Shown one piece after another: positions 1-12,100 of a DNA stretch of 64,000 bases. The position numbers were made by a program, and so were the translations under genes. The first letter of the stretch is position 1, and each line of letters starts with the position of its first letter. The DNA is from Larus michahellis. Taxonomy: Eukaryota > Chordata > Aves > Charadriiformes > Laridae. The stretch spans positions 2,604,001 to 2,668,000 of the forward strand of contig NC_133918.1 in NCBI RefSeq assembly GCF_964199755.1, written 5' to 3'. A model generated the notes under the pieces. The model ran no database searches. It was not told the origin of the DNA and worked only from the letters and a program-made list of their open reading frames with translations.

Positions 1-3000
1 AGCAGAACAGTAATTGTTTGTATATAGTATTTTAAAGCAGTTTGTTTTCTGCTATTACGTTAATGGAAAGCATGTTTTGACATCTTCCCCTTAGCTCCCT
101 AGCTAAACTGTCTGGATTTGGAATTCCATCTGGTTGCACTGAAGAAACTCTTCCCTCTATTCCCCACTCAAATCTCTTCTGGGTACCTAAAGGAGCCACT
201 GAAAGGTGAACTGTTTTTTACGAGAGCAAAGCATTCTCCTTTTAAAATTGGCAGTGCAATGGCCCTTACTGGCTACCTGCTGAACTGAGCCTCTCTGGAG
301 GTATTGGAAGCTTTTTAAAAATGCTTTGAGTTGTTTGAAGCACATTTGGCACGTAAATACCTACAGATCATAGCCCATGAGAGACGCGTGAGTCAGGGAG
401 CAGGGAAGGGTGAGTATGGATGTTGTAGAAACCCCAGTCCAATACTTTAGGTAACAGAATAAACTGATATTTCATTTGACAGCACCAAAACCCATCCATA
501 ATTGATGCTCTTCGACCTGTCCTCTCTCCCCTTCATAAATGTATTTTTTTTTCTTCTTTGTCTTTTTGGGGAAGAATGCTGAAAACAGGGGGGTTTACCA
601 TATGGAACGGTGAGATTCATGTTAGCGCGTCTCTTCTGGTTTTCTTTTTAAAGACTGGTTTATGCAATTCAGTCAATGAAAGGAAAATTAACAGAGAGCA
701 ATAATGGGTCGATGGCTAGACAGTTCATAATTTATAAAGGAAAAAAAAAGTGAATCCCCAATACCACTGGAAAATATGAATGCTGACTGATTCCTCCGAT
801 GCTTTTGAAGTTGTGCAGCTCAGACAGGAGAATCGGTTTGAGGTGATTTAATCAAGACACCCATGCAATCTCTGGTACGGAAAAAAAATCCATTGAAAGC
901 TTCACAGCCCACACAGAGGAGCAAGATCTTGGCTCTTAATGTCTCAGACCATCTCCCTCTGCTTCCTATAATGACAAATCCTCATTGTTCGTTGCCGCTG
1001 ATGGTTCGGAGCAATTCAGTGCTTCTTGCACTGTGCTTTGTGCAAAAAACCAGAACGAGTCGATGCTTCCGGCAATTCTGGAGGATGCTTAAAGCCGCAG
1101 TATTCAACTGGTGCTCCTGGAGGCATGGCTGTCCAGGTGCTACAGCTCCTTGTACCTCCTCCAGAGTTCCTGACAGCAAATACCTGCTTTTTACAGAAGT
1201 CTTTTAAGTCAGCTGGGGTGTCACTGTGAGGGAGGATGACCTTGCTTATAACAATAGCGAGTTTTGTTAATCCTTGCACTGTTAATTAAGCTCTTCGTGT
1301 GAATTTACAAACATCTGGGTGGCCGAGGGAATACCACATTCCCCCGGGAACCTGGCAGAAGAGGCCCGATTCCTCCTTCCCCTACTCCATCACATTCATA
1401 TGATTTAAGAATTAAAAGCTGTGCAACTCATACTGGGGAGGGATGGAGCATGCGGGGGTCATTGCTGTGAGATGAACGCAAGAGTGTGGTGCGGGTGTTT
1501 TGGGGATGGAATGGCACAGGACACTTAAACTCTGCCTGACGAACACGCGTGGCAGGCTGTTGCCATCTGAAATATCTATTAAAAAAAGAATAAGCTGGGA
1601 AAAAAGGTCCCAACCACTGAGCCTGCGGTCACTTGCTTTGTCATGTCAATTCTCTGTCCTGTGCAGTCACCCAGGAGGAGATGGCGATGCTTAGGACATT
1701 GCTTCTCACTCGGCCCTTTCTGCTCCTTTGTAAAACGTTGTATCATATAAAATGTGCTCTCTTACAAAATTCGGTTCGTATTTTGGACTGCGAGAGTATT
1801 CCTAGAAAACTTTTCTCGTTGCTAATGTTGCAGCACTTTTCTTCTAGTATTTGCTTTGCTGATTATTTGGCCTTAGGAGGGTAGTTACTTTGTTCTCAGC
1901 AGCTGACGGCTTTCCTTTCTAGAGGAGATGGATTTGTTTTTTCCGTCCCTGAATAATTTAGATACTATTGATAGCTTAAAAACACTCTTTTGCAGAGTAA
2001 CTAGGTACTTGTGTTAGACTGCAAATGAAAACTCTTCTGTATTTCCACCTGCAAATTACAAAACTGCTGCCAGAAGTTTACCATAACAAAGCTTTAGGGA
2101 CTCCAATTTCATTTTCATTTAATCAATTTGTTTTGTGGAGGAAAATTTATATCAAATCTGTCAGTCCTTTTAATAGGTATGTTTCAGAAATGAAATGATG
2201 TCTGACTCCGGTTCCAAATGTGCTGTGAGATTAGTGTTGGAAAAAAACCCCAACCAAACCAAACAACACAATTATTGCTTCTCTTAATTGTGAAATGGGC
2301 AGAGTCATTGTGTATAAAGAGATTTGTTTTAATTTTAAAAGGTTTTGTCATCCTCAGCTGTAGCCCACTGTTGTTGCTTATGGGTGCAGCCCCAACCCAA
2401 GAAATGTCTCATAATTTGAAAAACAAACATTTTCTGGCTGCCCTGTATTAAAGAAAACATTTAGCCTGAAAATTTGAATTAAGATGGTGACATAAATCAA
2501 TAGGATGCTCTCAGTTGAGGCAAATACTAATTTCTTTCTTTGGAGCACGGCAGTGTGAGGTGTGATACAGAGTGGTACCCGTCGTCATGGGCTGTATTGG
2601 GAATAGTGTGGCCATGGAACCAGGGCAGCGACCATCCCCCTGTACTGGCCACTGGTGAGGCCCCACCTCGAGTGCTGTGTCCTATTTTGGGCCCCTCACT
2701 ACAGGAGAGACCTTGAGGTGCTGGAGCGAGTCCAGAGACGGGCAACGGAGCTGGTGAGGGGTCTGGTGCACAAGGAGAAGGGTCTGGAGAACTTGTGAAG
2801 CACGGCTGAGGGAGCTGGGAGTGTTCAGCCTGGAGAAAAGGGGGCTGAGGAGAGACCTTCTCGCTCTCTGCAACTCCCTGAAAGGAGGGGGTAGCCAGGG
2901 GGGGTCGGTCTCTTCTCCCAAGGAACAGGCGACAGGACAAGAGGAAACGGCCTCAAGTTGCCCCAGGGGAGGTTTAGGATGCATATTTGGAAAAAATTCT

Positions 3001-6000
3001 TCCCCAAAAGGGTTATCAAGCATAGGGACAGGCTGCCCAGGGCTGTGGTGGAGTCACCATCCCTGGAGGGATTTAAGAGCCGGGCAGACATGGTGCTGAG
3101 GGACATGGGTTAGTGGGGGTTGTGGCGGTGTTGGGTTGATGGTTGGACTCAACGATTTTAAAGGCCTCTTCCAACCTAGACAGTTTTATGATTCCCTGAA
3201 AGGATGCGCGTGTAGGGGAGGAGCGTGTAAAGATATGAAGCAAAGCACGCCTGAGCTTCTCATTGCTCGCTGGCTGGTGGCTTGGCTGAACATTGCCATT
3301 GCTTGGCAGTGTTTTGGCTGCAGTGGGGCCTTCTGCATCTGAAGAGAGAGTCTGATACCAGGACCTTCTGCTGCTGGGACCTGCTCTGGAGCTGGACTCC
3401 TCCCCAGGCTCTAGAGGTGTGTGGCTGCTCCAGCTCCTGCTGTTGCTCAGTTTGCAGGCGGAGGCATTCTTAGCATTCCTTCCAGCCTGCATGGTAGCTA
3501 CACAACATCTAATTACACTTCTCCACAACAACTAGACAGCTAATTAACATTATAATGGATCTTAAGGTTTGGTAATTACTCAAAAATGTCATTGGGCTGG
3601 AAGAGAGCTGGGCCCTGCTGTCAGCAGCCTTTCCTCCCAGGGCAGCGGTGAGCAGCCGCTTCCTTCTGCCTTTGGAGTCTTCCTGCAGGTGAAAAATTTG
3701 TTGTCCTGAGGGCTTATAGTCCATAGCAGCATCTTCCTCCTCTATTGGAAAGGGTTGTTCTGGTAATTACTTTGGATACAGGCTTGTCACCAAAGTTTGG
3801 GAGCAGCCTGTCAAGGGGAGCCGAATACATCACTGAATTTCTTTGCTGACCTGAAGTATCCCTGCCATTTCTAAACACTGGCAGCTGCTGCTTTCTTTTG
3901 TCCTGTCCTGACTGATTTTTTTTGTTTCTTCGGGCAAAATGTCTACTGAAATTGCTGGAAGAGTTGCCTTTGGCAAAGATGGGGGTGCTACTTGCCAAAT
4001 GGTAGGAGAACTGACTGGTTCACCTGGAGGGAGTGGAGCAGAGCCTCGCGCACTGTGTAGTCTCTCAAATTCTACCTTAGCTTGCCCTTGCGCAGGGCAA
4101 CAGCATCCTTTCTGCTGTCCATCTGCCCTACTTCACAGCTTTGTGACCTGTCCTGGCAGAATCAAGGCCTTTTTATCCCAGGAGGGATTATCCCCTCCCA
4201 TGGGATGCCTCTCCCTATTGAAGGGCTGGATGCAGCAAGAGCAGTGGGGATGTTTGTATTGCTTCCCTCCGAACACTAAACTTAAATCAGGATTTTAGGC
4301 TCCCCTGCATAGGCAACGCAGAGGCAGTTACCTCCAGGGGTTGGTTCAGAGCTGCGTCTCCCAGTATACCAAAAATTAAGGCTTCAGCGCCTAATGAGGG
4401 TGCTTGAGGTAGGTGGTGGGTGCTGGAAATCCCATGCATCCCGTAGCACCTGCATCGAGAACATCCTATAGGTCAACTGGGTATGTTCAACCCTTACACG
4501 GCTTTAACTGTTTGCAGCTTAGTTTAGTGAGCCCTCACTTTTGGGAAAAGATCCGTCTGCTCTGAATTGAGGTTGCTGCCTTTTTCTAGAAGCGGTGTGT
4601 GTGGGGGGGAGGATCGAAATAATAGTTAATACTTAATGCATATGAGCAGCAATGCTGCTCAGGTTGCCTAGCAGCCAGTTAGACAAGCAAGAGAATAAAA
4701 AGGGCTGTCTGAGTGAATGTGGCTGGAGCTGGTTCCTCAGTTTGCGGGTGGAATCTGACCCATGCAGTCCGTTTTTTTGGGAGGGGGAGGAGATGGTGGA
4801 ATTTACCACTAATGGATATTTTAGCTCTGTCGGCTCATCTCTATCCACTCCCCCACCCCCATCTGTTTTTCCTTTTTGGTTTTTCAAGTGTAACTTGGAA
4901 AGCTTTAGCCAAAGGGAGGTGTTAAAGTTTTGTATGGTTTCTGGAGATGGAATGGGTAAAAAAAATCTCTCAAAGTGACTTTTTCCTTCTATTTAGGACT
5001 GTAGCTCTAGCAGTCTGGAGATCATTAGCATTTCGCGGCCTCTGCAATGTACTGCTCAGCGCATGCAGTAAATGCTGTATAGACTGGAAATAGCTCCTGC
5101 AGTCACACTTAACGCTTCTAACATTGCTCTTATTCTTGCAAGAAATGGATGTACATTTCGTTTTCTGGAAAGCAAAAGTCGAAAGATAGATACTTTGAAA
5201 AAAAAAAAAAAGGGGGGCTTGAGCTGCCGTATGGCGGCAAATAACTTCTCCCTCCCCCATGAGGCCAGAAATTCCCCAAAGTATAAGGTTGGATTAAAAA
5301 CCACTATGAAATAAAAATAAGGAAGGCTGACTGTTTAAATAACGACTTTCTGAAATTGGGCTCCTCTTTTTACTTTTTCAGTAAAAGTTGGAAAGCTTGA
5401 AACCCTTTTTCTTGTCAGGCGTAGCTCTGGGGGGGTAACAGAACTCCAGCAATGAAACCCTAAAACTCCCCACTTGAGATGAGAGATGTCAGCTCTCAAC
5501 TTTAATGTGTTTTCCTCATCCCAGGGGTAACTTTTTTAGCATATTAAAGCAGGAATGAGGGCACTTAGCAGAAAGAAATGGAATGAGAAGAATCTTGGAC
5601 TTCATTTGCTCATCTTAAAAAGGAATAAGAAGTGTCTCTTTCAGGGCAGCTAGTTGCCTTTACACTCTGCAATGAGTTGATAGGTCTTGGGTCAAGGCCA
5701 GCAAAGACATGTAATTTTGGTGGACGGACCAAGGAGTGAGGGGGTTTGGGCTGGCCTTGCGCGCTGGCGTTTGAGTAAGACCGGAGTTATCAAGAGGTTG
5801 GTCACATTCATCTAGACTTCTGCTGCTGTCGTGGCCGAGGTGTTCCTCTCAGCCAGGGTTATCTTTTCAAGTCCTTTACTTGGCCAAATGTTGCAATGTT
5901 AAAGCATCTTTTAACTGTATTTCACACACCTTGGAGATGCTGACGCTGAAGCTTACCATAAGGCAATAGGTAGGATGTGCAGGGATTCCGTGAAGGAGCT

Positions 6001-7560
6001 TATTTTGAGTTTATTTTTTTATGTTATGAGTGCAAATGCTACCAGACCACCTCAAATAGCTGCAAATGATGCGTATTTTATCCCTTTGCTGGGGAGATTC
6101 TTCACGTTCTGATATTTCTTGATTTTTTTTTTTTTTTTTTTTAGTTGTCATTTTTAAGCTGCCAGGCTATGCCAAACTCCTGGCTGTCTTGCATGAGTGT
6201 CTGCACGCTGTTGAATGCTGCTCTGAACATCACAAGAAACAGATCAGCTGCCTCCTTCACAACGTTCCTGGGTCTGCTGCTCTCATGCAAGAGGTGTGTG
6301 AGCCCCCCCGGAGAAGGAGATAAATGCAGCCAAATGCTAGAAGATGAAGGAGCAGTCTGGGGGCTGAGGTCAGCAATAGTTTGAAAAAAAAAATAATCCT
6401 CAAACAAAGAATTTTTGAAAGACCTTATTTTAAAAGCGGCCAGTGCTATGACTTGTTATTATTTATCCAGTGGATAAATGATTTCTGCTTTTCATGACAT
6501 CTGCCTCGGGGAAGTGGATGCCTTGCTGCAATTGTGGCGCAGAGCCCTGGAAGACTCTGCCTTTAGTAGAGAAACGCCAAAGGAAGCACTAAAAGCACCC
6601 CGCACGTGGAAATCAGCAACTTCAGTGATAATCTTTATGGTTAATTGCTGTGAAGGTGAACTGACGTGATGCCAGTGCCTAAGCTTAGGTTTAAAAGTTG
6701 GAGGGACAAATTCTGCCCAAATTCTGCTCCTATTGAATTTGGGAACCTGTGACAGCAGCACGTGGCCTTAATGACGATCAGCCAGCACAGCAGAACTTTT
6801 ATGTTTTAGATCATACCACTGTACCCAGGACAATGATCTGTTTCCACCAGCCCAACAAAAGCCTGTCCCTATTTTTTATTTCCACAGAGAGAAAGCTCTC
6901 CCTTAAAGTCCTCAGAGTGTTTCTAATTTTTTTTTTTATGATTAGTTGCCTCAAATTTTAAAGTAAAAAAAAAAAAAAGGCAAAGCAGAGAATTTAAACG
7001 AGTTTCCCGTGTTCATGAAACTAGAAGAAAACATTTTTCTGGTGAGTTTCTCCTCTTCATTAAATCGGAGGACGCTCAAAAACCACACACGCCCTCTCGG
7101 AAAGCTTATTTCCCAGCCAGACTATCTTTCCCTGGACTCATAGATACCACCAAGAAAAGGAAACCTGTTTTAAGTAAGTTAAATCCGGCTGTAAAGGGAT
7201 CAAAATTCTGCTGGGAAACTTCTAGGAATCTACAAATAGGTGGAAAAAAAAAAAAAATTAGTTGAAAAATACTTGCTCAGGGACTCGTGTGTTTTTGGGA
7301 AGCTCTGGCCGTGCGCTGCTTCCCTGGGCAGCAAACTGGGGACGTGGGGGTTTGCGTAATGACGGGTTACAACTGCCTCCAAAAGAGGTTAACTCCTTAA
7401 TAATATTTTTAAAAACACACACAAAAAAAGGTTCCTTTCCTGGGCATCTGCTTTGAGGAACGCTGTCGAGCCTATTAATCCGTTTAGCCTGAACTAACAA
7501 TTAAATAAAAGAAAATAAAACCAAAACAAAGCACCAAACCCCGCAGTTCCCTCCCCCCCC
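1..7560. other. Gene-free 5' region, AT-rich
   Basis: I see no exon of a known protein here. Open frames are short, start anywhere and show no family motif. Apart from a CR1 piece at about 2,588-3,196 the stretch is AT-rich single-copy-looking DNA with short A or T runs (for example near 6,122-6,142 and 6,963-6,978). It may be intergenic DNA upstream of RFX2 or part of its long first intron; the sequence alone does not decide. Confidence 0.6.
2588..3196 (+). mobile_element. CR1 LINE fragment, 3' end
   Basis: A decayed copy of the end of CR1 ORF2 plus the 3'UTR. It begins in the conserved part reading roughly 'ctggccactggtgaggcc' and runs through 'tcagcctggagaaaag' and 'catccctggagggattt' to a degraded terminal unit ('tttatgattccct'). 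The frame is broken by stops and indels, so it is a dead, 5'-truncated insertion. CR1 is the dominant LINE of birds. Confidence 0.9.
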
Positions 7561-7581
7561 CCTCCCCCCCCCTGCTTCGCA

Positions 7582-7595
7582 GTTACTATAGCAAA
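7582..7595. promoter_or_regulatory. X-box-like site (one mismatch)
   Basis: GTTACTATAGCAAA matches the RFX target GTTRCY-N(0-3)-RGYAAC at every position but the last (A for C), with the common AT spacer. It lies about 115 bp before an exact X-box at the edge of a CpG-rich block. Alone it would be weak; clustering raises its value. Confidence 0.4.
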
Positions 7596-7710
7596 GAAAT
7601 TATTTGTCAGTCCTCCCGGGCTTCTGAAAATACCCGCTGACATATTTAGTGCGCGTTCGCGGCGGGCGGGGATGGGGATGGGGATGTTTGGTTTGGGAAG
7701 CGCTCCCCGC

Positions 7711-7723
7711 GTTGCCTAGCAAC
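7711..7723. promoter_or_regulatory. Exact X-box (RFX binding site)
   Basis: GTTGCCTAGCAAC fits GTTRCY-N1-RGYAAC exactly. It is embedded in an inverted repeat with 8-bp arms and a 3-nt centre (7,708-7,726, CGCGTTGC-CTA-GCAACGCG). RFX proteins bind such sites as dimers in promoters of ciliary genes, and RFX1 is reported to regulate its own promoter. Its place in the CpG block upstream of RFX2 suggests self- or cross-regulation by RFX factors (inference). Confidence 0.7.
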
Positions 7724-7749
7724 GCGCCCTGGACACGGGAGGGGACCGC

Positions 7750-7764
7750 GTCGCTCATGGCAAC
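7750..7764. promoter_or_regulatory. Second X-box-like site in the CpG block
   Basis: GTCGCTCATGGCAAC has a perfect right half (GGCAAC), a 3-nt spacer and a left half with one deviation from GTTRCY. It starts 27 bp after the end of the exact X-box, and a further GTTGCT half-site follows at about 7,769. Probably a weaker RFX site or a half-site. Confidence 0.4.
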
Positions 7765-9118
7765 CGCTGTTGCTCCCCAAACAGCCCGGTCCCCGCATCC
7801 CTCCCCCCCCCCCCGCCTCCAGCATCGCCTCCTCCACCGCTTCGGGTGGGCTCCGGCTCCTCGGTTGCGCCCTGCGGGGGTCCCCCCGCCCCCGTAACCC
7901 CTCGGAGCAGTCTCAGGATTAGGGCTAAAGCCACCCCTCCACCCCCCCCCAATTAATTTATAATTCAAAAGGACTTAAATCTTCCCACTCGGCTTGTTGG
8001 GCTCTAAGCACAGCCCTGAGCAGCGCAGCGCTGGAGGACGAGCTTTTAAAACTGCAGCTTTGCTTTGCACGCTTACTGAATGGGGAAAAAAAGTTGTTTT
8101 CTAGGCATTATCTGACCCCCCCACTCTGGCCACACTACAGACAGAAGGAGCTGTCTGTCGGAAAGCCACCCACTCGTGTCTCCGGGCCAAAAATACTGCC
8201 CACAGGAATTTGTTGCCTGGATAAAAGATATAACTCGGTTAAATTCTGGTTCGGTAACAGTCAATTCTCTTTCTTTGGGAGAGCGCGAGCTATTAGAGCG
8301 GTGTGGGATTGTTGCAAGCCTTTATCTTCCCCATTCCCCTAGAATCCGGGCTGTCCTGTTACTGTCCTCACCAAAAATACAGCGGTGCAGAATATTCAAA
8401 TCCATATTCCCAAACTGCATTTCTTGGGGATCTAAAGCAGCCTTCTCATTTCTTTGCCTTTCCAGGATGAATTGCATGTCTCTAGATAGTTCGTGTCTTC
8501 TCTCTGGGGTCTTGTTTAGTCCTGGAGCCTGCAGTCCCGGTCACCGATAGCTGTATGAACCTTCAGTTTTTCACAGGAAAAAACCCAGCTCATTCCCCCT
8601 CTTCACTGGTAGCGGTGCGCTGGTTTGCAAAGCAGTCGCTTCTGTGCCATTACTTGCTGAAACATGCGCTGAATACTCTGCTGGAACAGTTGAATAACAA
8701 CTGTGAGGTTAGTGTTGGGACCCCCACCCCGTGCCAGCCTGGGGCTCTGCTGAGCACACTTGTGAATTCACATAGGCAACGTGGATCGGGAGCTTTGTCC
8801 GGTTTTACTGCACGGGTAGAAGCAGAAGCATTAATAAGCACATCCCAAACTCTCGTGAGAAAAGTTTGCACATCCCCCTGAGGTGGTTTTGGTGGGGCAC
8901 CATCACGTAAAGGGCGGGACCCCATTTTGCCCCCCGTGGTGGTTCCTCCCCAGTAACACCAGTCCCTTGTCAGGGCAATGCTCCCGGAGTGTGCCAAGTC
9001 AGCACAGCCTGGAAGAGCATCTCCTGTGCAGGTGGATGGATGGTGGAGTCCGAGCTCATGCAGACGTTTGAGAGAGACAAAGAAGCTTGCCCTTAGAGTC
9101 AGGAGAAAGCAGACAAGC

Positions 9119-9149
9119 CCTCCTCCTCCTCTTCTCCTCCTCCTCCTCA
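9119..9149. repeat. CCT-rich simple repeat
   Basis: Imperfect (TCC)n / (CCT)n run with one CTT interruption; a polypyrimidine microsatellite with no visible gene association. Confidence 0.8.
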
Positions 9150-12100
9150 TGCCCGCCCGGGCACTACCTGCCTTTCAGAGGGAAAAGTGACCACTTCTTG
9201 TTTCTCCCCTTGCTCCAACTCTCCTTTCTGGCTTCTCAAACTACCCACTACAAACCGGCAGGAACGCTAATGCTCGTGACTGCTTGTTTACCCCCTCGTG
9301 CCATGTTTCCCGTGGTGGAATCTCTCCCGGAGGCCTCCAGAGCACTGGCTCGGATGCTGCTGTAAAATCCGAGTTGAAGTCGTCTCTTCTCTGAACTGCC
9401 ACAGTTTATGTTTGTGGCTTGTTCTGCTTAACTTCATTAAGTACCACAATGCTTGTGAATGGTGCTATATAAATAAATAACAATATACTGGACTGTGTTG
9501 GCAGCGGTTACTTCTGTATTTGCCGTTCGCCGGGTAGACATGATGGAAACAGCTGCTGCTGCCGCCCCACATCTAAATGAAATACTGCAGCAATCTCCCA
9601 CTTCACACTTAAATTGCCAAAAGGCGGACTGGTTTTAATACCATTGAAAGGATCATCTAGTCTAAACAAGTAAAAAGCGATGGCTGATGAACATACAGCT
9701 TTAAATTAAGCTGATCTCTTGGGATTAAAGTAAGTGACACATTCCATAGCTTTCTGCCATAGGATAAGCTATAAAAGTGAGCCTTGCAAAACGCAGCCGA
9801 GTGCCTAGGTTTGCAGTTCCTTCTTCCAAAACGAGCCCGGTTCAGTCAGGGGAGGATTAGCTGTACCCAGGAACCTGGGATCGTCCTGGGAGCACGCAGG
9901 AGCAGAGCTACAATCCACAGGGGCAAAAATAACCAGATGTTCTGGTTTGGTTGACAATTGAAACTTTAGGGTTTGCCCTAGGAAGGAACCTTTGAAATGC
10001 TTTTGTGCCAGATTTTTGCTTTAAACACTCTTTTTCCCCTGTTGAATCACAGCCCTGGGAAACCCTTACAGTGCACGTTATGAAAAATAAAGGAAAATTA
10101 CTAATTTGAGCTCAGAACTTGTGCTTGCTTTCAGCAGGTAGCGCCAATGCATATGTTGCAGCAGTTAATAGGGAAGAAACAAGGAGTTTTGAGCAACTCG
10201 TTGACAGGCTTTTGCTGGGCTGGAAATCTGGAAGCTGTTGGAGTTTTTCTTAAGAGCAAACAGCTGGGACGGGTGCAGGTGGGTCTGTGGGAGACGGAGG
10301 GGGAGACGCGGCACGGCAGTAAATAGGCCCTGTGCTGGCCCCTGTGTTTCTGAGCACCAAAAGGGATGCGTTTAGAGCTGAAGAAATCCAGTCCTGGCTT
10401 TTGACGCTCAGAGAGTGTTCGTATTATTAACCCATAAAGAAAACGGGACAGGTTTTTGTACGGGTGGGAGGTTCGCGACGTTACTTTGCCCGTGTTCAGG
10501 TCCGAGATCCGTGCATATGGGATTTGTCCCCAGGCTGCCGCCAGCAACGTTAAACCATCGCGGCTTCTGCTGTTCAGCCTCAGCTGGCCCTTAAGGAAAC
10601 TCCAAATTATCCGGCCAGCACAGATACATTCCTCCCTCTCTTCTGCCTCTCGGAAAGTTACTTTTAAAGAAACAGCAAAGATTAGTGAGCTGCTGTTACG
10701 CAACAATTATCTGTGTGTGTATATATCTATTACTTGACTTGATTCCATGAAATCTAATTAAAGACTAAGTGTGTGTTTGTATTTTGGTATATTATTAACT
10801 ATTGCTAATAAAAGCCATTTCCAAATTTGTATTTTTCCATGAGGACCAGGTTTCTGAAAAAAACCCCCAGCTATACTGCCTGCTGCCCTTGAAACGCGTG
10901 TTTTGGGTTTATCTGTGTTTCCAGGTAACTAGAGCTCTTAGACAAGCAGCATTTGCCTCTGGTTTAAATTAATTTAACCTAATCAGTGGAAGGCTCTGGT
11001 GCCTTCTCTGTTTATAGCATTTGGAAGCAATGTAATAAGCAGCCTCTCCAGAATCAGCTTTTTATCAAGTTCCTTCTCATGTTTGCTTCCCCCTTCCATC
11101 CCCTCCACTTACCACCGCTTATTAAAAGGCTAAAGGTTGTGACACGCAGTTCAGGACGCTCTTTAGCTCCTGTTAGTCTGGAAGAGCTCGCGTTCAGAGC
11201 TCGCGTTCTCCTCCTCGGAGAGGCCCAAACCTCTCCCCCAGCCTCTGCTGGGAGGGGATGCTGGTTTATGCGAAAGGCGAGTGTTGCTCCAGCCTTCAGG
11301 ATGCAAAGGGTACAGGATGCTTGTTGCTGCTAGCGGGGATGCCGGGCAGCATCCCACAGCATCCCGCAGCATCCCAGGCTCTGTGGGGCACCCGCATGGC
11401 TGTGGGCGTTAGGGGCTGTCCTCGGCACGGCATGAGGGGTTTTGGTGCCAAAGCCAAGGTTTTGATGAGCCAAGACTCTGTCCAGTCCTAACCTGCTCCT
11501 GCGTTTCTTGGCTCCCTTTGAAAGCCAGAATAGCAGGCTCTTCTTCCAGGGCTTTTAGAGCATTAAAAAACCAGGCAATACCGTAGCTCTCCTAAGTCAA
11601 GCTGGCATCGTGATTGCCAGTTGTACAGGATTTTGGACAAGGATGAAGTTCAGGTGCTCGGCACCCAGACTTCTAAACGCTTTGAGCTGCACCCGCTGCT
11701 GACAGCCGCGTCGGGAGCTTTGTTCTCCAGCCATCGCTTGTACGGTCTGAAGGAAAAGATAACTCCCAAACATGGATGCTGGTAGAGCAGGTTCTCTTTG
11801 GCTCAGCAATCCCAAAGCGAAGAGTTTCTTTTGGAGCCACGGATGGGTGAGCTGGAGTCATGTTTTTCCAAAGAGGGTGCAGAGTTGGGGCCGTACTTGG
11901 CCCTTGGTCTCAGCTCAGAGCCGCGTTCTGGCTGCCTGCGGGTCACCGCTCCGGTGCTTCTCCGGCTTCTGCGGTTCATGGGCGATGGAAAAAAAAAAAA
12001 AAAAATCCTGATTGGAATTTCAGGGGAATGCATGTTTTTTCTTGGAGATGTCGTGCTTTGGAGACGTGCACAGCAGGGATAAAGGCTGCGTGCGGAGGCA

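Larger units (their letters stand above)
7640..7930 (+). promoter_or_regulatory. CpG/GC-rich block, candidate RFX2 promoter
   Basis: This is the one clearly CpG-rich island in the first 14 kb. It includes a GC box (GGGCGGGG at 7,664-7,671), several CG-rich palindromes and X-box motifs, surrounded by AT-rich DNA. The RFX2 exon with the start codon is preceded by a splice acceptor, so at least one non-coding exon must lie upstream. This block is the best candidate, which would make intron 1 about 11.5 kb. I cannot define a transcription start or donor site; an enhancer or alternative promoter is also possible. Confidence 0.45.

Noticed and set aside
2682-3106. Several open frames near 2.5-3.5 kb that looked gene-like
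   Set aside because: They lie on or antisense to a CR1 fragment.
10921-10933. GTTTCCAGGTAAC-like word as a further X-box
   Set aside because: The left half violates the GTTRCY consensus, and degenerate matches of this quality are expected by chance.
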